Shown here piece after piece: positions 28,116 through 37,133 of a DNA stretch of 52,591 nucleotides. Origin of the DNA: Anabaena subtropica FACHB-260 (GTDB lineage: Bacteria > Cyanobacteriota > Cyanobacteriia > Cyanobacteriales > Nostocaceae). Numbering within the stretch: position 1 is the first letter of the stretch; each line of letters begins with the position of its first letter. The notes beneath the pieces are model-generated. The model saw only the letters and a program-made list of their open reading frames with translations. It did no database searches and was not told the origin of the DNA. A program made the translations under genes and the position numbers. Location of the stretch: the NCBI RefSeq assembly GCF_014697105.1, contig NZ_JACJRF010000039.1, forward strand, positions 1-52,591, written 5' to 3'.

Positions 28116-28157
28116 ACAAGATATCCTAGTAATTCGATTGGAATTACCTGTGAACTT

Positions 28158-28757
28158 GTGATTAAGAACGACATCTGGATTAGTGAAATGGCTCAAAAAG
28201 GAATGATTGCTCCCTTTGAGCCAAGTTTAATCCGAAAAATACAAACAGATGCCTCTGTAGCTGCTCAACCCGTTATCAGCTACGGTTTGTCTTCTTATGG
28301 CTACGATATTCGCCTTTCATCGGCTGAGTTCCGCATTTTTCGCCACATTCCTGGAACTGTAGTTGATCCCAAAAACTTCAATCCCCAGAATTTGGAACCA
28401 ACACCACTGCACACAGATAACGATGGCAGTTATTTTATCTTGCCAGCGCACAGTTATGGTTTGGGAGTTGCTCTAGAAAAATTAGAGGTGCCAAATAATA
28501 TTACAGTTATTTGTATAGGCAAATCTACTTATGCACGTTGTGGCATAATAGCTAACTTAACACCTGCGGAAGCAGCTTGGCGGGGTCATTTAACTCTAGA
28601 GTTTTCTAATTCTTCCAGCGCTGATTGTCGCATTTATGCTAATGAAGGCGTAGTACAATTACTCTTTCTAGAAGGTGAACCTTGCGCTGTCAGTTACGAA
28701 GCGCGTCAGGGTAAATATCAAGATCAGTTAGAGAAAGTGACGTTGGCTAAAGTTTAG
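28158..28757 (+). CDS. dcd: dCTP deaminase
   Basis: A 199-residue enzyme converting dCTP to dUTP for thymidylate synthesis. The start is a GTG (MIKNDIWI...). Family motifs are SYGLSSYGYDIRLS, the IGKSTYARCGI segment and LTPAEAAWRGHLTLEFSN, which contains the catalytic Glu; KYQDQ near the end is a nucleotide-binding tail. Length agrees with the bacterial family. Confidence 0.92.
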   Translation: MIKNDIWISEMAQKGMIAPFEPSLIRKIQTDASVAAQPVISYGLSSYGYDIRLSSAEFRIFRHIPGTVVDPKNFNPQNLEPTPLHTDNDGSYFILPAHSYGLGVALEKLEVPNNITVICIGKSTYARCGIIANLTPAEAAWRGHLTLEFSNSSSADCRIYANEGVVQLLFLEGEPCAVSYEARQGKYQDQLEKVTLAKV

Positions 28758-28784
28758 TTTTTGATACTTAGAATTGACAAGTAA

Positions 28785-30425
28785 CTAATGATTAATAATT
28801 GTTGTTACTTGTTGTAATTTCGTCTGATAAACCTTGACTAATCTATCAATACCTTTAAAACGATAATCTCCCATTGCTTGAAAATCAGAACGTTGTGAAA
28901 GTAATTGATAAGTGGCTTCACTAATGACGCATTCGCTGGGGGGACAAACTCCTTCCATGCGTGCAGCCAAATTAATCGTCGCTCCTAAGGCTGTGTATTC
29001 TACCCTTTGGGAACTTCCAACATCACCGACAACGGCCTTTCCACTGTTAATGGCAATGCGTAACTGTAGCGGTTCCTGCCAAAAACCATTGGCGTTGAGA
29101 TGTTCCATCCGTGTGAGCATAGCTTTAGCAGCAGTCGTAGCGCGATCAGCGTGGTCTGTTTGGGGTTCGGGAGCGCCAAAAAATGCCATGATACAATCAC
29201 CGATATATTTATCTAAAGTGCCGCCACAAGCAAACACTTCTTGCAACATCTCTTCAAATAATTGATTTAATAATTGAGCGATCGCAGTTGGTGTTAATCT
29301 TTCGGAAATAGCTGTAAAACCAACCAAGTCAGCGAACAAAATACTGATTTCACTTTCTGCTGGAGGTAAACGTCCATCTGGTAAACCACCTACAGCAATT
29401 AACTGTTGCACAACAGCCGGAGAATGATAGCGTTCTAAGCGATGACGAATTACTTCTTCTGTTTTCAGTTTCTCTGCTAATAACCAACGTTGGACGCTAG
29501 AAGCCACCAGATTGGCTAAAGCCGAAAAAAAGCTGAGTTCTTCTTCTCCATCTCGTTCCCAATGGTATGAAGATAAATGAGCATCAGCGTAAAGCACACC
29601 TACAACTTTATTTTCATCCCATAACGGTACAGCCATCGCACTACGAATACCTTTAAGCAAAATGCTGTGTTCACTAGAAAACCGCTCATCTTTGTGAGTG
29701 TCAGCAGTTTGAATGACAATTTTTTCTTCAAATACCTTTTGACAGATACTACGGCTAATCCAACTAGCATCAGCTAGTAGATATTTCTGTTGAGTTTTGC
29801 TTCTAGTACCTGCATTTACTAACTCTAGATGACCATCACCACTGACATCAATTAATAAGGCCAAGCGGTCAATACTACTGAGGTAGCGAAATACAACCTG
29901 TTGCACCTGAGAGAAAATTTCTTCAATGGATGCTGCTGCACACAAATTTTTGGCGATGTCTACTAAGTCTTTCAGTCGGGCAATTGTTTTATTTTTATTA
30001 CCGATATCACTATCACTACTATCAGCCTCTATCCATTGCTGTTGCAGTTCTTTGGCGCTGCGAAAAATTGTTCTTTGTTCGCCAACTTCGTCAATTGGTA
30101 CTTGCTTAGTCAGAGCTAGTGGAGGGGGAGTTTTAAACAGCACCACTAAATTTACATTACCCAACCAAATGACATCACCATGTTGTAACTGTCGGGGATT
30201 GGTGACAGCGCTTTGATTGACTTGTGTCCCATTTTTACTACCCAAATCTTCAACTAACCATTTACCATCTGCTTTTTTTACTAGTTGGGCGTGCTTGCGG
30301 GAAATCCCCCCAAAAGGTAAGTATAAATTACATTCCGGCAACCGCCCAATTGTGAATACATCTTGATTCACGGGAACAGTTGTTTCCGTATCTCCTTGTT
30401 GCAAGCGTAAAGTCAGTTCAGTCAT
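28785..30425 (-). CDS. cyaD: adenylate cyclase with FHA and GAF domains (CyaD-like)
   Basis: A 546-residue class III cyclase making cAMP. An FHA domain at about residues 25-95 (FTIGRLPECNLYL, GGISRKHAQLV, DLGSKNGTQVN) would bind phosphothreonine peptides, implying input from a Ser/Thr kinase. A GAF domain follows at about 165-320 (AMAVPLWDENKVVGVLYAD). The catalytic domain at about 355-535 has both metal Asp positions (ILFADLVGFT and LDKYIGDCIMAFFG), Lys in DKYIGD and Thr in EYTALGATINLAARM. The Lys plus Thr pairing favours adenylate over guanylate cyclase. The FHA-GAF-cyclase order matches Anabaena CyaD as I recall it. The gene is convergent with dcd. Confidence 0.88.
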   Translation of the reverse strand: MTELTLRLQQGDTETTVPVNQDVFTIGRLPECNLYLPFGGISRKHAQLVKKADGKWLVEDLGSKNGTQVNQSAVTNPRQLQHGDVIWLGNVNLVVLFKTPPPLALTKQVPIDEVGEQRTIFRSAKELQQQWIEADSSDSDIGNKNKTIARLKDLVDIAKNLCAAASIEEIFSQVQQVVFRYLSSIDRLALLIDVSGDGHLELVNAGTRSKTQQKYLLADASWISRSICQKVFEEKIVIQTADTHKDERFSSEHSILLKGIRSAMAVPLWDENKVVGVLYADAHLSSYHWERDGEEELSFFSALANLVASSVQRWLLAEKLKTEEVIRHRLERYHSPAVVQQLIAVGGLPDGRLPPAESEISILFADLVGFTAISERLTPTAIAQLLNQLFEEMLQEVFACGGTLDKYIGDCIMAFFGAPEPQTDHADRATTAAKAMLTRMEHLNANGFWQEPLQLRIAINSGKAVVGDVGSSQRVEYTALGATINLAARMEGVCPPSECVISEATYQLLSQRSDFQAMGDYRFKGIDRLVKVYQTKLQQVTTIINH

Positions 30426-30772
30426 GGGTTTGATATATGTATCCTGGGTGCTGGGAACACAAACTTATCTAGGGCAAAGGATATACAGGTAGCCTTTACC
30501 TTTTCTTTATGGCATTGTTCATGGCGATCGACAACTATATGTAGTAAATATTACGCATCTATTATATATAAAGATTTTTCCAGATATGTTAAGTGCATAT
30601 CTAGAAAAATTACGTAATTTACTGAAAAAATTATCTGTTCATATATAAGAGAACACCAAAAAATAAATTATTCCAAATTGACGCTTAGTAGGGTGCGTCA
30701 GTATGAATAATTTATTGGTACAGCTAAGTTTTCTCGCAAGTAGCGCACCCAACCTAATTGGATATTTTTTTG

Positions 30773-30787
30773 TCTGGAAGTCCCTTA
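30773..30787. repeat. inverted copy of the 25206 element end
   Basis: TCTGGAAGTCCCTTA is the exact reverse complement of 25206-25220. The adjoining AT-rich bases are also similar. Confidence 0.6.
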
Positions 30788-30921
30788 CAGTTTATTCATA
30801 ATACTTTTATGAATAATTGACATACAATTGAACGTAAATTTATTTGAGAAAATAATATTATAAGAGCATTGACATTATCTATTTTCTGCACCGAGTATTA
30901 AATTAGTAGTTATTAACTACT

Positions 30922-31074
30922 ATGCAAATATATGTAGACAAATTAGAGAGTTATTACTATTTTGATCTGTTAGATTTAATTCCTAAAAAACAAATAATTT
31001 TTTATTATGCACTAACTTTTTTACCTTTAGGAATAAGTTTAGGTATCATAACTATCCTGGCTAGAAAAAAATAA
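30922..31074 (+). CDS. possible 50-residue small membrane protein
   Basis: ATG 30922 to TAA 31074 gives 50 residues. An acidic/aromatic N-terminal half (MQIYVDKLESYYYFDLLDLI) is followed by a single hydrophobic helix (IIFYYALTFLPLGISLGIITIL) and a basic ARKK tail, the usual pattern of small single-pass inner-membrane proteins. It is in an otherwise empty gap. No family recognised. Confidence 0.42.
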   Translation: MQIYVDKLESYYYFDLLDLIPKKQIIFYYALTFLPLGISLGIITILARKK

Positions 31075-31204
31075 TACTTTATCGGGTTTTATTTTACAGT
31101 GTAATTTTGATACCCTCTTTCATGCTAGAAAGTATTTTAGTAAGTGAGAGTGGCAAAGATTTCAGTTTAAAAAACTTATTGCTTGGCATCTCATTTACAG
31201 AAAT

Positions 31205-32086
31205 TTACATAGGCGGTAGCTCTAAAGGTAGAGTACCTAATAAACCCTTACGATAATCTGTTAACAATTGTCTAGCGGCTCTTTCTACATCACCTTTGTA
31301 GCGATGCTCTGCTAAAGCGGGTAAATATGCTTCTCCTGTATAGGGTGTAGGGTCAAGTTCATAACGTGAATACAAAGGTGATTTTGGTAGTAACTCACCG
31401 GCTTGCTCTTGAAGAGCATTCAGTAAATCTACTAAAGCTCCGGCTACTAGCTGGTTATCATAAGATGCTTGACCAATATCATCACAAATTGCTAGTTTTA
31501 CGGCTGCTTCTTGATTGCCCAACCTAGCAGGAATTACACCAGGAGCATCTAGTAATTCCAACTGATCAGAAATTCGCACCCAGCGCAGTTGACGCGTTAC
31601 CCCAGGGCGGGCGGCACTTTCTACGACTCGCTTTCCTAAAAGACGGTTAATTAAGGCTGATTTGCCAACGTTAGGAAAACCAATCACCACAGCACGAACA
31701 GGACGAGGTAACATCCCGCGATCGCGTCTTCTTTGATTTAGCTCTATCCCAGCAGCTTGGGCTGCTTTCGCCACCCCTACCACACCTTGACCATGTTGAG
31801 CATTGGTACAATAGGGAACTTCGCCACGATTTTGGAAATAATCTATCCATAGCGATCGCACTTGGGTAGGAATCATATCTAATCGATTCAATACCAAAAT
31901 TCGCGTCTTATTTCCCACCCACTCATCTATTTGCGGATGGTGTGTAGCTAAAGGAATCCGTGCATCTCTGACCTCAAACACCACATCTACTCGTGATAGC
32001 TGTTCTTTAAGATTCTTTTCCGCCTTGGCGATATGCCCTGGATACCATTGAATGAGATTTAATTTATAGTTATCTGTTAAGCCCAT
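31205..32086 (-). CDS. ylqF: ribosome biogenesis GTPase YlqF/RbgA
   Basis: A 293-residue circularly permuted GTPase that assists late assembly of the large ribosomal subunit. The G motifs come in permuted order: G4-like VLNRLDM first (about residue 65), then G1 GFPNVGKSALINRLLGKRVV (about 137-156), then G3 DAPGV. In G4 the usual NKxD is changed to NRLD. The N-terminal NLIQWYPGHIAKAEKNLKE is diagnostic of the family. It is a free-standing gene. Confidence 0.93.
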   Translation of the reverse strand: MGLTDNYKLNLIQWYPGHIAKAEKNLKEQLSRVDVVFEVRDARIPLATHHPQIDEWVGNKTRILVLNRLDMIPTQVRSLWIDYFQNRGEVPYCTNAQHGQGVVGVAKAAQAAGIELNQRRRDRGMLPRPVRAVVIGFPNVGKSALINRLLGKRVVESAARPGVTRQLRWVRISDQLELLDAPGVIPARLGNQEAAVKLAICDDIGQASYDNQLVAGALVDLLNALQEQAGELLPKSPLYSRYELDPTPYTGEAYLPALAEHRYKGDVERAARQLLTDYRKGLLGTLPLELPPM

Positions 32087-32120
32087 AGTTTAAAGTAGTG
32101 AGTGCTGAGTAGTGTTCGCC

Positions 32121-32168
32121 CTTCTCTACGTTCCCTGCGGGACGCTGCGCGAAGGCGTTCCCGCAAGG
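32121..32168. repeat. GC-rich dispersed palindromic repeat
   Basis: CTTCTCTACGTTCCCTGCGG followed by GACGCTGCGCGAAGGCGTTC forms overlapping short inverted pieces. A related GC-rich stretch lies at 36886-36912. It is flanked on both sides by GTGCTGAGTAGTG direct copies (about 32103 and 32168), as if inserted between them. Confidence 0.6.
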
Positions 32169-32245
32169 TGTGCTGAGTAGTGAGTCCTGAGTAAGAAATT
32201 CTTCCCCTACTCTCTCATCTCTCGCTTCTAGCCTCGAACCCCTTC

Positions 32246-32629
32246 TTAATTATTACCTGTAATGGCTTGATGTAAAATCAGACGATTGCCATCTGGGTCA
32301 TAGGCGTAAATTTCTTGACCGTGGGAGGCGATCGCAATTTTTCCTGGTGGGGGATAACCTAAATCGGTAATGTGTGCGATCGCTTGTTCTAAGTTAATTA
32401 CTTCTAAACATAAACTAATCCTACTTTTTGCTGAATTTTCAAATTCAGACTCATGTGCTTCTTTAGGTTTAAAAATCCCTAATCGCATACCAGTAAGACT
32501 AAATTCAGCATACACATTTGGTATACAAGTGATTGGTTTTTGTTCTAAAAATTCAGTGTAAAAATTTATTAATTTATCAATGTTTAATGTAGCTATAGTG
32601 ACTATAACCTCCGTATAGTTAACTCCCAT
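32246..32629 (-). CDS. VOC-superfamily (glyoxalase/dioxygenase-fold) protein
   Basis: A 127-residue single VOC domain made of two beta-alpha-beta-beta-beta modules. Evidence is NIDKLINFYTEFLEQKPI near the start, LCLEVINLEQAIAHITDLGYPP in the middle, and the terminal YAYDPDGNRLILHQ, the usual last strand with a metal-ligand Glu replaced by Leu-Ile context. The usual glyoxalase metal ligands are incomplete, so the enzymatic role is unknown. Confidence 0.78.
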   Translation of the reverse strand: MGVNYTEVIVTIATLNIDKLINFYTEFLEQKPITCIPNVYAEFSLTGMRLGIFKPKEAHESEFENSAKSRISLCLEVINLEQAIAHITDLGYPPPGKIAIASHGQEIYAYDPDGNRLILHQAITGNN

Positions 32630-33099
32630 CTTACTGCTTTACCCCTTAAATTAAAAACAAGATATTAACTTAATTACGAAACAATGTTACAATATATATT
32701 GTAAATCTGGATTCATTTCAGTATGTTTGATATTTCTTAAATGCTTATACAATATATCTCGTAGATATTGATTCCACTAAATTATAGTTATTAAAATCAA
32801 GTCAATTTTAATAAAGACCATAAAACTACCGAAGAACAGTTTTTAATAAAGACTTCAGTCTGAATATTTTCAGCACTTTAGTGCTGACTACAAACCTATC
32901 AAAAGTTTTACGATAGACCACTACAATTTTTTTCATCTCTCAAAAACTAGCAGTTCCAAATCATCTAATCAGTCCTCATTTGCAAAGTAGGGAAACCTCT
33001 ACGCCTATCTGCCACCTACGGCTTTCACCGATTTGTTAGACTGATGACACCAGGATTTTTCAGTCAAATCTCTGATAACGCCAGCAGACGAGGCTATTC
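32630..33099. other. intergenic region with hairpin repeat
   Basis: 470 bp between a VOC gene and tldD, divergently transcribed. It is AT-rich with the hairpin repeat at 32849-32896. Promoters for both genes must lie here but none stands out. Confidence 0.5.
32849..32896. repeat. nested-hairpin dispersed repeat, copy C
   Basis: Two hairpins (AGACT-TC-AGTCT and CAGCACT-TT-AGTGCTG) followed by ACTACAAAC, the same right end as the copy at 34587-34643; the left outer arm is missing. Confidence 0.6.
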
Positions 33100-34572
33100 A
33101 TGCTTACAAGTACCCTACTTATCTCCAACCAACTCCCTAACCTGCAATATTCCTCTACACCAGAGCGATTCGATGAAACCTGGGAAGCCCCTCTGGCTAC
33201 CCTCCTGGGTTTAGGACGCGCAGCCGGTGCGGACTTTATTGAAATTTTCTTAGAGCGTCGTAACTATATTAGTAGTTTGGCGGAAGACGATACAATTACC
33301 AGTATTTCACCAAGTCTAGCCACAGGTGCAGGAGTCAGAGTATTTCGTGGCAAAGCAGATTGCTATGTCAGCACCAATGATTTATCCTTTGCTGGCTTGA
33401 AAGCAGCTTTAGAAAAAGGTTTATCGATTCTAGGCTTACAATTACCCACCCCTAACGCTTTTATCCCAGAAATTAATCTAGAATTACTCAGAGATTATGC
33501 TACTAAACGTGGCAAAGACGGCTGGCTACCTCTGTGTAGTTCTATCCGCGAGATGGGAGAAATTCTACTTGATGGTACGGCTTACCTCAAGCAAAAAGCT
33601 AATCATGTGCAGTCACGCCGCGCTACTTATTTTCGAGATTGGCAAGAAGTATTAGTTGCCGCTAGTGATGGTACTTTTGCCCGTGATATTCGCCTGACTC
33701 AATCGGTAGGATTTAACCTGCTGTGTGCTGATGGCGCTCATCGTGCTTCCATTGGTGAACGTGCAGGGAATACCAGTGATGCTAACTTCCTGAGAACTTG
33801 GGACTATCAACAATCTGCCGAACAGATTTCTGAATCTGCGGGAAAAATGCTCTATGCAGATTACGTGGAATCGGGTACATACCCAATCATCATGGCTAAT
33901 CACTTTGGTGGTGTAATTTTCCACGAAGCCTGCGGACATCTACTGGAAACAACCCAAATCGAACGTAACACCACACCCTTTGCTGATAAAAAAGGCGAAA
34001 AAATTGCCCACGAAAGCCTAACAGCTTGGGATGAAGGACGGGCTGATAATGCCTTCGGGACAATTGACATGGATGACGAGGGTATGCCAGCCCAAAGAAC
34101 CCTATTAATAGAAAAAGGTGTTCTGAAAAACTTCTTGGCTGACAGAACAGGTTCTTCGCGCACCGGACATCCCAGAACAGGTAGTGGTCGCCGCCAAAAT
34201 TATACTTTTGCTGCTGCTAGCCGGATGCGTAATACTTACATCGCCACTGGTGACTATAAAGTTGAAGAATTATTCGCTTCTGTAGATAAAGGCATTTACT
34301 GCAAAAAAATGGGTGGCGGTAGTGTTGGTGCTACTGGTCAATTTAATTTTAGTGTTGATGAAGCCTATTTAATTGAAAACGGCAAAATTACCAAACCATT
34401 AAAAGGCGCTACTCTCATCGGTGAAGCCAAGGAAATTATGAACAAAATTTCCATGTGTTCCCAAGATTTAGAACTTGCACCTGGTTTTTGTGGTTCTGTC
34501 AGTGGAAGTATCTACACCACTGTAGGACAGCCCCATATCAAAGTAGATTCCATCACAGTAGGTGGACGCTAA
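33100..34572 (+). CDS. tldD: metalloprotease TldD
   Basis: A 490-residue subunit of the TldD/TldE protease, which degrades unstructured peptides and trims modified peptides. The zinc motif HExxxH is present at residues 275-280 (HEACGH in [14 protein letters not shown]). Other family segments are [21 protein letters not shown] and the C-terminal [14 protein letters not shown]. The first 20 or so residues precede the conserved region; the ATG at 33100 is the first in-frame start. The partner tldE follows 164 bp downstream on the same strand. Confidence 0.95.
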   Translation: MLTSTLLISNQLPNLQYSSTPERFDETWEAPLATLLGLGRAAGADFIEIFLERRNYISSLAEDDTITSISPSLATGAGVRVFRGKADCYVSTNDLSFAGLKAALEKGLSILGLQLPTPNAFIPEINLELLRDYATKRGKDGWLPLCSSIREMGEILLDGTAYLKQKANHVQSRRATYFRDWQEVLVAASDGTFARDIRLTQSVGFNLLCADGAHRASIGERAGNTSDANFLRTWDYQQSAEQISESAGKMLYADYVESGTYPIIMANHFGGVIFHEACGHLLETTQIERNTTPFADKKGEKIAHESLTAWDEGRADNAFGTIDMDDEGMPAQRTLLIEKGVLKNFLADRTGSSRTGHPRTGSGRRQNYTFAAASRMRNTYIATGDYKVEELFASVDKGIYCKKMGGGSVGATGQFNFSVDEAYLIENGKITKPLKGATLIGEAKEIMNKISMCSQDLELAPGFCGSVSGSIYTTVGQPHIKVDSITVGGR

Positions 34573-34586
34573 GAATTTTAGACTGG

Positions 34587-34643
34587 TTCGTAGTGAGGAC
34601 TTGAGTCCTCAAAACTATGAAGACTTTAGTCTTCACTACAAAC
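34587..34643. repeat. nested-hairpin dispersed repeat, copy B
   Basis: Outer arms TTCGTAGTG and CACTACAAA enclose GAGGACT-TG-AGTCCTC and AAGACT-TT-AGTCTT. It lies between tldD and tldE and could form a structured RNA in their joint transcript. Confidence 0.7.
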
Positions 34644-34736
34644 TAGTGAAAATTTCTGAAAAATATAGAATCTCCTAGTGAGTATTTCTAGATAGAAGTT
34701 AGGAAAGAATGAAATAATTTTGAATTTTGAATTATT

Positions 34737-36077
34737 ATGCCCAATATTCATGAAATCGCTACTTACGCCCAAGAAAATGCTCAAAAGCTGGGCATTCAAA
34801 AGTTTGATATTTATGGCTCAACTGTAGATGAAACTAGTGTACAAGTTGATCAAGGTGAGCCAAAACAAGTCAAAGCTTCAAATCGCTCTGGAGTAACTGT
34901 ACGTGTCTGGAATGAAGACAATACTATAGGTGTTACTAGCACAACAGATGTAGACCCCAAAGGATTGGAATTAGCTTTAAAAACTGCTTATGAAGCTAGT
35001 TTTTTTGGTGTTAAAGAAAATGTTCCAGATTTTAGCCCAGAGGCTACTGTTCCTATTGACAAGACATTAAATGAAAAAGCACCCCAAGCACCAGTTTCTG
35101 AGTTGATAGAAAAGCTTTTGGTGGCTGAAAAGGAACTTTTAGCTGCTCATCCAGCGATTAAAGGTGTCCCTTATAACGGCTTGGCGCAAAGAGATATTGA
35201 TAGATTTTATCTTAATAGCCAAGGTGCTTTGAGAACTGACTCTCTTTCTTTGTCTTCTGTTTATCTTTATAGTAAAACGGATGAGGAAGGGAAAAAACCA
35301 CGTAGTGCAGGTGCTTTTAGAATCAATCGTAGTTTAGAAAAATTGGATATCAATGGATGTATTCAAGAAACTGCGGAAAAAACTATTAGTCATCTCAACT
35401 ACGACAAAATTAAAACTGGTAAGTATCAGGTGGTTTTCTCACCGGAAGCTTTCTTAAGTCTTTTAGGAGCTTTTTCTAATTTATTCAACGCTCAAAGTAT
35501 TCTCGATAAACAAAGTTTGTCTACTGCTGATGATTTAGGTAAGCAAATTGCTTCGCCTTTATTGTCACTGTATGATGATAGTTTGCACCCAGCTAATATA
35601 GGTGCAGAAAGTTTTGATGGGGAAGGTACACCTACTCGTCAGGTGACATTGATAGAGAATGGAATTTTAAAAGGTTTTCTGCACAGCGCTGGAACTGCAA
35701 AAAGGTTGAATGCTCAACCTACAGGTAATGCTAGTATTGGCGCAAAAGTTAGTGTTAGTCCTAACTTTTATCATGTGTTTGCAGCAGGGGATTGTGAGCA
35801 ACAACTCAGTTTGGAAACAGCAGAAAACGTGATTTTGATTGATGATTTACAAGCTTTACACGCTGGCGTGAAATCTTTGCAAGGATCGTTTTCTCTACCA
35901 TTCGATGGTTGGTTGATTAATAAAGGTGTCAAAACTAGTATTGAATCAGCAACAGTTGCTGGTGACTTCTTGGAACTTTTGAAATCAATTATTTACGTAG
36001 AAAAAGAAGTAGCGTTAACACCTGGTGGTGTGGCTCCGAGAATTTGGGTTGAAGAGTTGTCAATTACTGGTGAATAA
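34737..36077 (+). CDS. tldE: TldE/PmbA, partner of TldD
   Basis: A 446-residue member of the PmbA/TldE family, the non-catalytic subunit of the TldD-TldE heterodimer. It lacks HExxxH. Family markers are IYGSTVDETSVQVDQGEPKQVKAS and RSGVTVRVWNEDNTIGVTSTTD near the N-terminus, and SFDGEGTPTRQVTLIENGILKGFLHS in the C-terminal half. Its order after tldD is the usual one in cyanobacteria and archaea. Confidence 0.93.
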   Translation: MPNIHEIATYAQENAQKLGIQKFDIYGSTVDETSVQVDQGEPKQVKASNRSGVTVRVWNEDNTIGVTSTTDVDPKGLELALKTAYEASFFGVKENVPDFSPEATVPIDKTLNEKAPQAPVSELIEKLLVAEKELLAAHPAIKGVPYNGLAQRDIDRFYLNSQGALRTDSLSLSSVYLYSKTDEEGKKPRSAGAFRINRSLEKLDINGCIQETAEKTISHLNYDKIKTGKYQVVFSPEAFLSLLGAFSNLFNAQSILDKQSLSTADDLGKQIASPLLSLYDDSLHPANIGAESFDGEGTPTRQVTLIENGILKGFLHSAGTAKRLNAQPTGNASIGAKVSVSPNFYHVFAAGDCEQQLSLETAENVILIDDLQALHAGVKSLQGSFSLPFDGWLINKGVKTSIESATVAGDFLELLKSIIYVEKEVALTPGGVAPRIWVEELSITGE

Positions 36078-36174
36078 AAGCTGAAAGTGATTCTCAGTTG
36101 ATGAGTGGGATTGAAAATACCCCACTCATTTTTTTGCTAATGGTGCGTTAGCCTGCGGTGTTGGCGTGGTGAAG

Positions 36175-36759
36175 CTAACTTTGTTCTTGAGGAACTTGTC
36201 CGATTTGGGCTGTCAGTTTTTCTTTATCCAACCTGCGTTTTCTAGCGTAAAGTTGAATCGTGACTGCCATGAAAATAATCAGAGCAAAAATTAGCCAAGC
36301 TGTGAGATCCGTAGGCAGATTGTTCTTAAACACAGCCAGCATAACGATAACTACCAACATAACTGTCGGTGCTTCATTCAACGCCCTTAATTGCTGACTA
36401 CTCCAGCGACATTCATCGGCGGCTAACTTCTTCATTAACCGACCACAGTAATGATGATAACCAAGTAATAAAGCAACAAACAGCAGTTTAAAGTGTAACC
36501 AACCCTGTTTTAAAACTTCTGGTTCCGTACTAACTAAACCGATCGCCATTGCTACTGTCACCAACATTCCTGGTGTCGTGATAATCTTGTAGAGGCGTGT
36601 TTCCATAATTTGATACTGATTTTTCAGTATTGTGCGTGCTGGTTCTGGTTCCTGGTTAGCTTCCACATGATAGATGAATAAACGTACCAAATAGAACAAA
36701 CCAGCAAACCAAACCACAATGCCAATAATATGAAATGCTTTAAACCAGGAATATGCCAT
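36175..36759 (-). CDS. hemJ: protoporphyrinogen IX oxidase HemJ
   Basis: A 194-residue integral membrane protein of the HemJ (formerly UPF0093/CopD-like) family, which oxidises protoporphyrinogen IX in heme and chlorophyll synthesis. It begins MAYSWFKAFHIIGIVVWFAGLFYLVRLFIYH; His10 is the conserved heme-ligand position. The segment WLHFKLLFVALLLGYHHYCG contains another conserved His group. Four or five transmembrane helices are visible. The charged C-terminal tail (KRRLDKEKLTAQIGQ) is longer than in some homologues. Confidence 0.9.
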   Translation of the reverse strand: MAYSWFKAFHIIGIVVWFAGLFYLVRLFIYHVEANQEPEPARTILKNQYQIMETRLYKIITTPGMLVTVAMAIGLVSTEPEVLKQGWLHFKLLFVALLLGYHHYCGRLMKKLAADECRWSSQQLRALNEAPTVMLVVIVMLAVFKNNLPTDLTAWLIFALIIFMAVTIQLYARKRRLDKEKLTAQIGQVPQEQS

Positions 36760-36885
36760 GAATGCAGCCTGCCTTTATCTATCTGTTCTTGAATGATTGC
36801 AATGATCCTCTTTATCAGGTTACGGCAAAATTTCATCGAGGATTCCAGATAGATAAAGAACTTATACCAATTCGCAATTCGCAAT

Positions 36886-36912
36886 AGAGCCTGCGGCACG
36901 CTCCGCGAACGC
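36886..36912. repeat. GC-rich dispersed repeat between ATTCGCAAT copies
   Basis: GAGCCTGCGGCACGCTCCGC followed by GAACGC, flanked by short direct copies of TTCGCAAT. It is similar in layout to 32121-32168. Confidence 0.55.
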
Positions 36913-36931
36913 AATTCGCAATAAAATTCAA

Positions 36932-36956
36932 AGAGACGTTGCATTGCAACGTCTCT
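36932..36956. repeat. perfect 11-bp-stem hairpin (GCATTGC core)
   Basis: AGAGACGTTGC at 36932-36942 is perfectly complementary to GCAACGTCTCT at 36946-36956 with loop ATT. The same core (AGAC-x-TTGCATTGCAA-x-GTCT) occurs after rph at 43056-43078. Confidence 0.75.
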
Positions 36957-37076
36957 ACGCGGTTTATTATTATGGCAACTTATTTTTCTGCCTTTTATAC
37001 CATTTCACTAAAATTCTGATAGAGATCCAAACCCAGAAACCTTTGCAAAATCTAGATTTCTTAATTTTGCGGAAAG

Positions 37077-37105
37077 TTCCTACGGCGGGAAACCCGCCGT
37101 AGGAA
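37077..37105 (-). terminator. strong 13-bp-stem hairpin upstream of hemJ
   Basis: TTCCTACGGCGGG at 37077-37089 pairs with CCCGCCGTAGGAA at 37093-37105 around AAA. It lies 28 bp past the stop of the CNNM-type gene (minus strand) and is a likely terminator for it, although it may belong to a dispersed repeat family. Confidence 0.5.
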
Positions 37106-37133
37106 ACTTTTCAAGACGAATTTTGAATTGGTA

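Larger units (their letters stand above)
30426..31204. other. long intergenic region
   Basis: 779 bp of AT-rich DNA. It contains one HIP1-like site near 30523, part of a dispersed element ending at 30787 (inverted copy of the 15-mer at 25206), and the small candidate gene at 30922-31074. No RNA gene was recognised. Confidence 0.5.
36760..37133. other. intergenic region made of palindromic repeats
   Basis: 374 bp between hemJ and the CNNM-type gene, both on the minus strand. It contains three palindromic repeats, entered separately. No credible gene: the open frame across 36624-36944 reads through repeats and the hemJ 5' end. Confidence 0.6.

Noticed and set aside
36624-36944. 106-codon minus-strand frame upstream of hemJ
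   Set aside because: It overlaps hemJ in another frame and its N-terminal part is translated from dispersed repeats.
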